Below, in pieces: positions 7,016-14,237 of a stretch of DNA of 14,251 nt (its first letter is position 1; the number at the start of each line of letters is the position of its first letter). A program made the position numbers and the translations under genes. This DNA is from Gammaproteobacteria bacterium UBA4475 (GTDB lineage Bacteria; Pseudomonadota; Gammaproteobacteria; Pseudomonadales; Azotimanducaceae). The stretch lies in contig DGOD01000135.1 of NCBI GenBank assembly GCA_002389265.1, positions 1,433-15,683 on the forward strand, read 5' to 3'. Below the pieces are notes generated by a model. The model was not told the origin of the DNA. It did no database searches and was given only the letters and a program-made list of their open reading frames with translations.

Positions 7016-7522
7016 ATGGAGTTTGGTATTGTTTTCATCGCGATTTTGATCGCGATTGTGGCTGTTTTTATATTTTACAAAATGAAGGCTGAAAAGCCCG
7101 GGGCTGAGCCGGTAGACGAGTCAGTTGGGTCTGACCCCGTTGAGGATCTACTGAGTCTCAACTTGGATGTGCGTAAATCCTCTATGCCGGCGAATTTGGT
7201 TGAAATGACCGAGGAGTTGATTGATCTGATCGTCGATCTACTGCCGTTGGTGCGAGAGCAGGCGTCAGCGTCGGGCGAGTTGACGTGGACCGTTAACCGT
7301 ATCTCTAGTGAATATTTACCGAATAAATGTGTCTACCCCTTCATCAAGCTTGATAAAAAACTGCAAAATGACGCGGCCATTGTCTCCTCTTATAAAGACA
7401 ACATTGATGCGCTCAAAGATGAACTCGTCGCCGTCAAGGCGATGGTCGTTAATCGTGATATCCAACAGTTCAACGCTAAGGCGAAATTTCTAAAAAATCG
7501 TTTTGATAACACAGGAGCCTAA
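7016..7522 (+). CDS. Small membrane-anchored helical protein, possibly XpaC-like partner of TelA
   Basis: The 168-residue protein has a single N-terminal membrane segment (about 3-21) followed by a Pro/Glu-rich linker (25-45) and a helical cytoplasmic region (60-165) rich in charged heptads. I do not recognise it with certainty. The stretch ISSEYLPNKCVYPFIKLD (96-113) recalls the YYLP...Y core of XpaC proteins, which in Firmicutes are encoded next to a TelA homologue (xpaC-yaaN). That neighbourhood is reproduced here, with the TelA gene only 3 bases downstream. If this reading is right it is a short, single-helix version of XpaC. Its role would be to anchor or regulate TelA at the inner membrane. 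It has a good ribosome binding site and opens the operon. The CDS is sure; the XpaC relationship is a guess. Confidence 0.8.
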   Translation: MEFGIVFIAILIAIVAVFIFYKMKAEKPGAEPVDESVGSDPVEDLLSLNLDVRKSSMPANLVEMTEELIDLIVDLLPLVREQASASGELTWTVNRISSEYLPNKCVYPFIKLDKKLQNDAAIVSSYKDNIDALKDELVAVKAMVVNRDIQQFNAKAKFLKNRFDNTGA

Positions 7523-7525
7523 CAA

Positions 7526-8674
7526 ATGACTACTGAAGTAACTCCACCAAAGTGGGCCTTAGAAAAAGACTTGTCAACATTGAAAGATCGTACATTGGCT
7601 TTGGTTCAGTCAACCAAAGAAAAGTCTGGTCCGGCGCTGAGTCGTATCGTTGCCGGTATCGGCGAGGCGTCGCAGAAGAAAATGTCCTCCGCTAACGATC
7701 TGATGGCTGGCAGCGTTGGCACGCTGTTGAAAGGACTTGATGGTAAATCGCCAACCGGTGAAAAGCTGCTAGAGCTTCGTTCGGCGATGGATGATTTGAA
7801 TCCGCACTCGCTAAGCAACTCGTGGTGGTTCGCCTGGATGCCGAAAGGTGTCAAGCGCAAAGCGATTTCTCGGTTTATTAATCGCTATCAGCCGATGCAG
7901 GCCCATTTAAATGGAATTTTTGATGGTTTGCGCAATGGCAAAGATGAATTACTGGAAACCAGCATTGCCTTAGAAGAGCAGTACGACGAAATAGCGGCAG
8001 CCAAGAAAGAAATGGAAGCGGAAATTTATGTGGGCGAACTATTTATAAAACAAGTGGAAGAGCTTGAGGCTGTTGTTGATACAGATCCTCGCGAGCTGCA
8101 GAAGTTAGGCGCAGTCAAAAATCAAGCCATGCGCCGTATTCGAGATATTCGAACGATGGAGCAGGCTGCAGTGCAGTTTTTTATTAGCATTGATCAAACA
8201 GTCGCGACTAACAGTCTGCTAGGTGAGCAAATTGATAGTGCCTTAGTTGTTGGGCCAATGGTTATGAGTAACGCGTTGCGCATCCAAGCAGCGTTGGCAC
8301 AACAAGACAGCGTCCGCGAGGCGGTGGAGAGTGTACAGAATGCAATGGGCGACATGATGGCTCAAAACGCCGCTGCGGTTAATCAAGCCGCACAGAAAGT
8401 CGGTGATATGTATAACAACCCAGTGATAGGACTCGAGAAGCTCGAGGAAGGCTTTGACCAATTAATGCAGGCGGTCAACACGGCCAATGCGACAATAGCC
8501 ACCAGTACGATCAAAGCGCGAGAAACCAGTGATCGTCTCGCCCAAATGACTGCAGAGCTCGAGCCGGTGGCTGCCGGCATGCGCGACGCTCGTGCCGAAG
8601 GCGCTGCGCAAGAGCCGGTTCTGTCTTTGGAGAATGGGAAATCTGAGGCGGCTGTTAGAGGTTCTAATGACTGA
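7526..8674 (+). CDS. TelA/KlaA family (toxic anion resistance) protein
   Basis: The 382-residue, mostly helical soluble protein fits the TelA family (PF05816; Bacillus YaaN, plasmid KlaA/TelA). Recognisable pieces are a conserved ...RFINRYQPMQAHLNGIF segment (116-132), the GKDELLETSIALEEQY stretch (138-153; compare GKDELLxDNxxIE in YaaN), the tDPRELQKLGAVK (186-198), RIRDIRTMEQAAVQFF (204-219), and the C-terminal helix VIGLEKLEEGFDQLMQAV (300-317) with ATSTIKARETSDRL. Long coiled-coil helices dominate 130-180 and 260-345. TelA proteins are tied to tellurite and other membrane-directed stresses, but their biochemical activity is unknown. AGGAG at 7513-7517 precedes the ATG by 8 bases. It sits where a PspA-like protein is found in related DUF350/spermidine-synthase loci. 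The last 8 bases overlap the DUF4178 gene. Confidence 0.85.
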   Translation: MTTEVTPPKWALEKDLSTLKDRTLALVQSTKEKSGPALSRIVAGIGEASQKKMSSANDLMAGSVGTLLKGLDGKSPTGEKLLELRSAMDDLNPHSLSNSWWFAWMPKGVKRKAISRFINRYQPMQAHLNGIFDGLRNGKDELLETSIALEEQYDEIAAAKKEMEAEIYVGELFIKQVEELEAVVDTDPRELQKLGAVKNQAMRRIRDIRTMEQAAVQFFISIDQTVATNSLLGEQIDSALVVGPMVMSNALRIQAALAQQDSVREAVESVQNAMGDMMAQNAAAVNQAAQKVGDMYNNPVIGLEKLEEGFDQLMQAVNTANATIATSTIKARETSDRLAQMTAELEPVAAGMRDARAEGAAQEPVLSLENGKSEAAVRGSND

Positions 8675-9302
8675 TTACAGGCAACGGTTTGATGCTATCC
8701 GGGGACTGTCAATGCACTCTGTTGGCGACCGACCTAAGGTCGATATCACAGCCGTCAAGCAAGGCGGCTATATTGAATTTGGCGGCGATTCTTTTCAAGT
8801 TGTGAAGCTCAATCGCTATCTTGAGGTGAAATGGGAGGACTTCTCTAAACTAAAAAAAGACTACTGGGTTACAGAACTGCTGCTACTAAATCTTTTGACA
8901 GGGGAATCTGCAACTATCGAGTGGGAAGTCGATGACGAGTTAGAGCTTAGTGTGACGATTGAAAGAGTATCTTTGAGCGATCTCAGCTTTCAGGGTAAGC
9001 GCCTCAAGTACTCTGACTTGGAAGACATCGCTGAGGAGGAGGAAGGGGTTGTCAGCCTCAAGGGTACCAAATTTCATTACGAAGAGGACGATACCTGGGC
9101 CGCGCTTTATTACGACGAGAATGCCAGCGATCATCAGCAGGTGCGCATGATGGAGTTCAGTGGTGGAGGTAATAAAAGCCTCACGGTCGAGCTTTGGGAA
9201 GATGAAGGCGCTAAGCCCGACAAGGAGGCGTTTCTGAGCGAAGACCTTAAGCCCTCTGCCGTGAAAGTGTTGCAAGCAGGGATCGCTAGCGAGGTGAGCT
9301 AA
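8667..9302 (+). CDS. DUF4178 domain protein
   Basis: The 211-residue acidic, soluble, beta-rich protein resembles DUF4178: an N-terminal GGYIEFGGDSFQVVKL strand pair (33-48), a mid portion with LLNLLTGESATIEWEV, then KGTKFHYEEDD (132-142), a MMEFSGGGNKSLTVELW block (161-177) and a closing Glu/Asp-rich tail. In DUF4178 proteins the shape is similarly a small beta domain ending in a wLsiE.W-like strand. No catalytic motif is visible and there is no signal peptide. I chose the ATG at 8667 because AGAGG (8657-8661) precedes it by 5 bases; the open frame extends back to an ATG at 8592, but that would bury 25 more codons inside telA. It overlaps TelA by 8 bases and its TAA shares one base with the next ATG (9302). 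DUF4178 genes recur next to DUF350 and spermidine-synthase-like genes, which supports the call. Confidence 0.72.
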   Translation: MTDYRQRFDAIRGLSMHSVGDRPKVDITAVKQGGYIEFGGDSFQVVKLNRYLEVKWEDFSKLKKDYWVTELLLLNLLTGESATIEWEVDDELELSVTIERVSLSDLSFQGKRLKYSDLEDIAEEEEGVVSLKGTKFHYEEDDTWAALYYDENASDHQQVRMMEFSGGGNKSLTVELWEDEGAKPDKEAFLSEDLKPSAVKVLQAGIASEVS

Positions 9303-10978
9303 TGAGATATTTAAAGCCAGCAGCGCTCTTTTTCGTTGTATTGTTTGTGGGTTATTTCAGCTACAAGATATTGACGCAGCTACCGGCGAGAAATTTTGAA
9401 GATGCTCAGGCGTTTATTCAGTCTTTGGATCGACAGCAAAAGTCACTGATCATTGACCAAGGCAAGTTTTCTGAATTGATGCAGTCCGATGCTTGGGGCT
9501 TGCTTAGCCCCTATGCTGCATCTGGCAATTGGGCTGCGGAATTCACCTCTGCTGAGGCGGATCTAGCAAAAGCAGAAAAGATAAAAACTGACGTTGTTGA
9601 TCGTATTCTAGAACGAGATCACGAAGATGACGTTGCTGAGCTTGTCGCCGGCATTACAAAAGGTGTTGAGCTCATTCGCTCAGCAAAACTAGCTTCAGCT
9701 TACCCCCTGCGGCGGGCCGAACTTATTCTCGAAGCCGTAGAGAACAAGGCTGTATATTTTCAAGGCGCCGAAGCCTTAATCGATGCTGTTGATCAATCGG
9801 CAGTGCAATTCAAGCTAAAAATTGATCTGTCGTTGGCTGCTCATCCTGCTAAAAATGCTGATATTAAAGACAAGGAAAAGGCTTTTTTTGAACTAGTGGA
9901 TGCTGGCAGTTCAGCGTTCGCAGCTATGCGTGCGGAATATCGATCGGCCGCGATTAATTATGCGCATTTCATCGATAGTTATGCTGATTTAAAAACCGCG
10001 CATCAAAGCGCGCTAAGCTTTGCTGAAGAAAATTCTGCACTGCTGGCACAGCTAGATAGAAGCTATGTAAAAATATTGGTTGATCAGCAGATTGACTATT
10101 ATCTCGTGATCTCGCGGGCGAGTTGGTGTGATGGCGAGTACTGCGGTTCGGGTTCCGAAATGAATTATCCTGCGGTCAAAGTTGATGAGGATACCTTTGA
10201 ATATTTTGAGAGTAATGATGTCTCGGTAATAGCTCGGCATTCCACAAGTTTTGGTGGTGGTCGATTATCATTGTTGATTCCTCAGCAACGCTGGGATGCA
10301 CTGGGTATTGATTATCAATACCGTTGGGATCGTCGTCAGCCTAGTGCCGAGTACTGGGTCGATTCAGCTGTTATCAAGACGCTGCACAAATATGCCTATA
10401 TAGAAGCAGTTAGTGCAAGCTCAAGCCAAGATGTCAGCGGCGAAGTCAAAGAGCAAGACTGGGAGCCAGTTAGTGAAGCGGTTTTTTGGAAACACTACGA
10501 GCACCTTGGCATGGCGATAGAGACCAAACCCTTCGGCTTTTATGCGTCAGAGTTAATTGATACGGCCGAGCCTGTGGGGATGGCAAGCATTGCTACTCCG
10601 ACCATGGTCAATGGCGTTCCAACGGGATCAAATCAGCAAGGTGAATGGCGCCAAGGCAGCGGCGGTTCATTTTTCTATTTCTATGGAATGTATCGGTTGT
10701 TCTCCGACTTTGGCTATCAACGACGCTATACACATAATGATTGGCGGCAATATAACGCCAATGGTCGCTCTTCAGCATTTTATGGAAGTAATCGACAGTA
10801 CGGTACTTATGGGTCAGCGACTTACAGTGGCACAAGGTACGCCAATAGTAACTTCGGAAGAAGTAATCCATCGGTCTTAAACAGTGCTGTAAGCGGTGGA
10901 GGATCAGGAATAGGACGCTCAATACGAGGTGCGGGGCCTTTCGGTCGAGGTAAGGGCCCTTCAGGTTCCGGCAAATAA
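9302..10978 (+). CDS. Large membrane-anchored envelope protein with Gly/Tyr/Ser/Arg-rich tail
   Basis: I do not recognise a named family. The 558-residue protein has an N-terminal signal-anchor (about 5-23), then a long helical, coiled-coil-prone region (30-260), then a mixed region with the only two cysteines (C276, C281, in SWCDGEYC) and many Trp/Tyr residues (265-420). The C-terminal 115 residues are low-complexity and rich in Gly, Tyr, Ser, Asn and Arg (GSNRQYGTYG, FGRSNPS, ending GPFGRGKGPSGSGK), with FFYFYGMYRLFSDF (457-470) before it. Such a layout suggests an inner-membrane-anchored protein with most of its mass in the periplasm and a flexible, aggregation-prone tail; this is inference. 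It starts in the shared TAATG with DUF4178 and is followed by the DUF350 gene. Its tail resembles tails I associate with uncharacterised proteins of spermidine-synthase/DUF350 loci, from memory only. Confidence 0.85.
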   Translation: MRYLKPAALFFVVLFVGYFSYKILTQLPARNFEDAQAFIQSLDRQQKSLIIDQGKFSELMQSDAWGLLSPYAASGNWAAEFTSAEADLAKAEKIKTDVVDRILERDHEDDVAELVAGITKGVELIRSAKLASAYPLRRAELILEAVENKAVYFQGAEALIDAVDQSAVQFKLKIDLSLAAHPAKNADIKDKEKAFFELVDAGSSAFAAMRAEYRSAAINYAHFIDSYADLKTAHQSALSFAEENSALLAQLDRSYVKILVDQQIDYYLVISRASWCDGEYCGSGSEMNYPAVKVDEDTFEYFESNDVSVIARHSTSFGGGRLSLLIPQQRWDALGIDYQYRWDRRQPSAEYWVDSAVIKTLHKYAYIEAVSASSSQDVSGEVKEQDWEPVSEAVFWKHYEHLGMAIETKPFGFYASELIDTAEPVGMASIATPTMVNGVPTGSNQQGEWRQGSGGSFFYFYGMYRLFSDFGYQRRYTHNDWRQYNANGRSSAFYGSNRQYGTYGSATYSGTRYANSNFGRSNPSVLNSAVSGGGSGIGRSIRGAGPFGRGKGPSGSGK

Positions 10979-10986
10979 AAGTATAT

Positions 10987-10992
10987 AGGTGA
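10987..10992 (+). promoter_or_regulatory. Ribosome binding site fixing the DUF350 start at ATG 10997
   Basis: AGGTGA lies 4 bases before the ATG at 10997. The adjacent in-frame TTG at 10994 would leave only one base between site and start codon, so it is disfavoured. Confidence 0.7.
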
Positions 10993-10996
10993 TTTG

Positions 10997-11848
10997 ATGA
11001 ATATAGAGCAGTACGGAATTTACATTTTATATACGCTCATTTATGTGGTGCTGGCAGTTGTGTTGAAGTACGCGCTCAACTTCAGGTCATTGTCAGACTA
11101 CAATGCCGATGAGCAACTCGCCGGCGGTAATCTGGCAGTAGGCTTGCGCAGAACGGGCGCGCAGTTTGGATTAGCTATTGCTGTGACGGGTGTGCTGAGT
11201 AGTAGTGGTGCAGACGATTTGCTAGCTGATTTGTTCAACACTGCGTCGTATGGCTTCATCGCTGTTGTTTTCATGTTGAGTTCGTTGCTCATCACTGATC
11301 GGTTAGTGTTGCCGGGAGTTAATAATCAAGAGTCGCTTAAGCAGGGCAACGTAGCAGTGGGCTTTGTCGAGTTTGGGATGTTAGTGGCAACAGGCATTGT
11401 CGCCTATTCGAGCATGGTGGGTGAAGGTGGCGGAATGTTGTCTAGTCTTTCATATTTTATTGCTGGTCAGATTACCTTGGTTGCACTAGTCATTGTTTAC
11501 GAAAAAATATTTGTCAGAAATTTTGATATCGTCGAAGCCATAGGAAATAACAATATTGCATCGGGTATTTATCTCGGCGGAAAAATGATCGCTTACTCTT
11601 TGATTTTAAAGAGTGCCATTGCCGGCAATGGTACAAGTGAGCTTCCGGTGGACTTAGCCCTTGAGTTTTTAGCTGTAGCTGCGCTGGGCATGATCTTTTT
11701 GTATCTATTTGAGTCTATTCTTGACCGCTTGATCGTCACTTCGGCAAACTTATCATCTATGCTTAACAAAGATAGTATCGTGCCAGCAGTGCAGTTGGCT
11801 TCGGCAAAAATAGGTATCGCCCTGATTTTAAGCAATGCAATACTCTAG
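10997..11848 (+). CDS. Duplicated DUF350 (YjfL-like, UPF0719) membrane protein
   Basis: The 283-residue protein has about eight membrane segments and an internal duplication: each half is a DUF350 unit of four helices. Every unit carries the small-residue motif following a polar loop: GNLAVG (44-49), GNVAVG (117-122), NNIASG (185-190), and a degenerate IVPAVQLASA (261-270). The ends of the halves show charged hinges such as DRLVLPG (101-107) and DRLIVTS (243-249). DUF350 proteins are integral inner-membrane proteins of unknown activity, represented by YjfL of E. coli in the yjfIJKLMC operon. Here it lies between the tailed envelope protein and the spermidine-synthase-like enzyme. The ribosome binding site and ATG at 10997 are preferred over the TTG at 10994. 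Confidence 0.9.
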   Translation: MNIEQYGIYILYTLIYVVLAVVLKYALNFRSLSDYNADEQLAGGNLAVGLRRTGAQFGLAIAVTGVLSSSGADDLLADLFNTASYGFIAVVFMLSSLLITDRLVLPGVNNQESLKQGNVAVGFVEFGMLVATGIVAYSSMVGEGGGMLSSLSYFIAGQITLVALVIVYEKIFVRNFDIVEAIGNNNIASGIYLGGKMIAYSLILKSAIAGNGTSELPVDLALEFLAVAALGMIFLYLFESILDRLIVTSANLSSMLNKDSIVPAVQLASAKIGIALILSNAIL

Positions 11849-11881
11849 CCCGGTTTGCGTGATAGAAACTAGGACGCAAGC

Positions 11882-13549
11882 ATGAAAACGGCCCGGCTAT
11901 TGCCGGTACTGCTCGCGTTTTGCATGTTTTCAACAGGCGCTAGTGGCCTGGTCAGTGAGTATCTGTTAGCGACGATTACCACCTACATTCTTGGTAACTC
12001 TATCGAGCAATTTTCGCTAGTGATAGCCAGCATGATGCTCATGATGGGTGTTTCCGGTTTTGTTCAAAGCAAAATGACAGATCGGAATCTGTTGCAAAAA
12101 TTTATTGCTGTAGAAGTGTTAATGGCGTTGCTGGGTGGTTTTGCGCCGTTGGCCATATATGCGTCTTATGGTTATTTAGATCACTACTTTACGATCATTC
12201 ACTACGGTTTTGTTTTGTCCATCGGTTTTCTGATCGGTTTTGAAATTCCGCTGGTGATGCGGATTATTGAGAAACAAAATATTCCACTGAAAACGAATCT
12301 GACTATCGTCTATGCAATGGATTATGTGGGTGCATTTGTCGGCGCACTTATCTGGGTGAATTATCTGCTGAAGAATTTTCCGCTGTCTGAAATCAGTTTC
12401 ATTGTTGCCGGATTTAATTTCATTGTTGCTGTCATTACAATACTGTACTTCCTTTATGTCAAAGTAATAGATCGCCCGGCCATGCAAATACTAGCGCTGC
12501 TCTTGACGGCCGCCGCACTGCTGTTTGGTTGGGCTAATAACAGGGATTTTAGCGCATTATTAGAGCAAAAATTTTACGACGACCCTATCGTTTACAAGAA
12601 GACCACAAGATACCAGCATCTTGTGATGACACATAATTCAAAAATCGATGACACGCGTTTGTATATTAACGGCAATACTCAGTTCTCTTCCTTAGATGAG
12701 GGGCGCTACCATGATTTTCTTGTACATCCAGTAATGACTGTCGCGCCAGCCATAAAGCATGTGCTGGTGTTGGGTGGTGGTGATGGGCTTGCGCTTCGAG
12801 AAGTCATCAAATACGCAGAGGTGGAATCTGTGACGCTGGTAGACCTTGATCCTGAAATGATCAATATCGCGACGAATAATCAGATATTAACCGCCTTGAA
12901 TAACCATGCTTTTCAGCATGCTAAAGTGAATGTGGAGTCGATCAACACTTATGTCGCAGGTTCAAAACAAGCCATTTATATGCGTGAGGTGGGCTACGAA
13001 GCCGGCGAGCGAGAGTGGGTGGCTAGTGTCGAAGTGTTTAATATTGATGCTGACCAATTTTTAAAAAAACAGCCGAAACAAAAATGGGATGCGGTAGTGA
13101 TAGACCTGCCAGACCCATCGTCGATTGAGTTGAGCAAACTTTATAGCAAACAATTTTATCAGTCATTACGGCGTTACTTGACAGCGGATGCCTACGTGGC
13201 CATTCAATCAACTTCTCCGTATCACGCAAAAGAGGCCTACCTGTCTATTGGTGAAACATTAAAGGCAGCAGGGTTCAAAGTTTTGCCCTACAGGCAGAAC
13301 ATACCGTCCTTCGGTGATTGGGGCTATTACCTTGCGTGGATCGGTACACGGAGTTCAGAGGCGGTTAAATTACAGCTTTCTGCCTTGCCTGAGTTCAAGG
13401 TTGATACGGATTTTATAACGCCTGAATTGTTGGCGGCATCCTTTGCGTTTGGTAAAGGCGAATTGGTGGCTGATAATCCCTGTGTGAATACACTCATGCA
13501 ACCCTGTCTGTTGACGAATTATTTGGACAGGAGTTGGTTGCTAGAATGA
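11882..13549 (+). CDS. Membrane-embedded spermidine-synthase-like aminopropyltransferase homologue
   Basis: The 555-residue protein has about seven N-terminal membrane helices (8-218) followed by a spermidine-synthase-like methyltransferase-fold domain (240-490). Visible motifs are YQHLV (244-248), an LYINGNTQFSSLDEGRYHDF stretch corresponding to the substrate-gate LDGxxQ...DExxYHE, VLVLGGGDG (294-302) for the nucleotide, VDLDPEMI (320-327), and IDLPDPSS (407-414) with the LYSKQFY helix after it. The family transfers the aminopropyl group of decarboxylated S-adenosylmethionine to putrescine or an analogue; in the membrane-fused branch the real acceptor is not settled. An insert of about 36 residues (around 347-388) lies between the nucleotide Asp and the IDLPDP strand. 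AGGAC is 7 bases upstream of the ATG. Its stop overlaps the channel start by ATGA (13546-13549). Confidence 0.88.
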   Translation: MKTARLLPVLLAFCMFSTGASGLVSEYLLATITTYILGNSIEQFSLVIASMMLMMGVSGFVQSKMTDRNLLQKFIAVEVLMALLGGFAPLAIYASYGYLDHYFTIIHYGFVLSIGFLIGFEIPLVMRIIEKQNIPLKTNLTIVYAMDYVGAFVGALIWVNYLLKNFPLSEISFIVAGFNFIVAVITILYFLYVKVIDRPAMQILALLLTAAALLFGWANNRDFSALLEQKFYDDPIVYKKTTRYQHLVMTHNSKIDDTRLYINGNTQFSSLDEGRYHDFLVHPVMTVAPAIKHVLVLGGGDGLALREVIKYAEVESVTLVDLDPEMINIATNNQILTALNNHAFQHAKVNVESINTYVAGSKQAIYMREVGYEAGEREWVASVEVFNIDADQFLKKQPKQKWDAVVIDLPDPSSIELSKLYSKQFYQSLRRYLTADAYVAIQSTSPYHAKEAYLSIGETLKAAGFKVLPYRQNIPSFGDWGYYLAWIGTRSSEAVKLQLSALPEFKVDTDFITPELLAASFAFGKGELVADNPCVNTLMQPCLLTNYLDRSWLLE

Positions 13550-14235
13550 TATTGAGTTTCATCTTGCGCGGCTATAAGAAAGTGCTTTCTCGAGTGCATG
13601 AATATGCTTGGGTTACCTTGTTTGTATCAATCGCGCTGCTGTATGTGCTGAGTTGTTTTGTCATGTTTTTTGCCGCCGAGGATCAGATTTTTGAAAAGTA
13701 CACTTGGTGGTTATCGGTCACTATAACGACGGTTGGTTACGGTGATTATTCGCCATTAACAACCTATGGGCGGGTCTGTGCCGGGGTCATCATGTTCATT
13801 GGCATCGGTACAGCAGGCCTGGTGATCGGCAAGGCGGCTGAGTCGGTTATTGATTTTGTGAACAAAAACAGGAAAGGTTTGAGGAAGATGAGTCATGCAA
13901 AACATACCGCCATCATGGGCTACCGACAGGGACGCACTGAAAAAGTCATTGCGGAACTGCTGAGTAATAATCCTGCAGAAAAGCAGGTTCTTTGCTCTTT
14001 TGGTCAAAAAGAAAACCCAATTCGGTTTGATATTCCCCCGGGTAATGTTGCGGTTGATTCGCTAATGGTATTTACACGGATGAAGAAAAAGTATGGCGCC
14101 ACAGTACTCGCGGTTAAGGATAGCCACGTGACGCTCAACCCTGAGCTTCTCTTGACCGTCAAATCGGGCATGGCGCTGTTCTATGCTGCTCTCACAAGAC
14201 TTGTAGACATAGACCTTGCTGGTCTTGAGGTGTAG
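13546..14235 (+). CDS. Two-helix potassium channel with shortened RCK/TrkA-like domain
   Basis: The 229-residue protein has a first membrane helix (about 21-42), a pore loop with the potassium selectivity filter TTVGYGD (61-67), and a second helix (76-98) with GIGTAGLVIG, followed by a charged linker (104-118) and a cytoplasmic domain. That domain starts with a Rossmann-like strand HTAIMGYRQGRTEKVIAELL (120-139), as in RCK domains, then reaches the end-of-domain block with LNPELLLTVKSGMALFYAALTRL (197-219) after only about 60 residues. A usual RCK is about 120-140 residues, so the middle of the fold appears missing. It should still form a K+-selective tetramer, possibly with altered ligand gating (inference). 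The ATG at 13546 overlaps the previous stop and has AGGAG 12 bases upstream; the in-frame TTG at 13534 directly abuts AGGAG and is unlikely to be used. Confidence 0.9.
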   Translation: MILSFILRGYKKVLSRVHEYAWVTLFVSIALLYVLSCFVMFFAAEDQIFEKYTWWLSVTITTVGYGDYSPLTTYGRVCAGVIMFIGIGTAGLVIGKAAESVIDFVNKNRKGLRKMSHAKHTAIMGYRQGRTEKVIAELLSNNPAEKQVLCSFGQKENPIRFDIPPGNVAVDSLMVFTRMKKKYGATVLAVKDSHVTLNPELLLTVKSGMALFYAALTRLVDIDLAGLEV

Positions 14236-14237
14236 CC

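Noticed and set aside
8592-8666. Upstream extension of the DUF4178 frame to an ATG at 8592.
   Set aside because: It would overlap TelA by 83 bases, while the ATG at 8667 has AGAGG at ideal spacing.
13534-13545. TTG start for the K+ channel at 13534.
   Set aside because: AGGAG ends immediately before it, leaving no room for initiation; ATG 13546 overlaps the previous stop in the usual ATGA manner.
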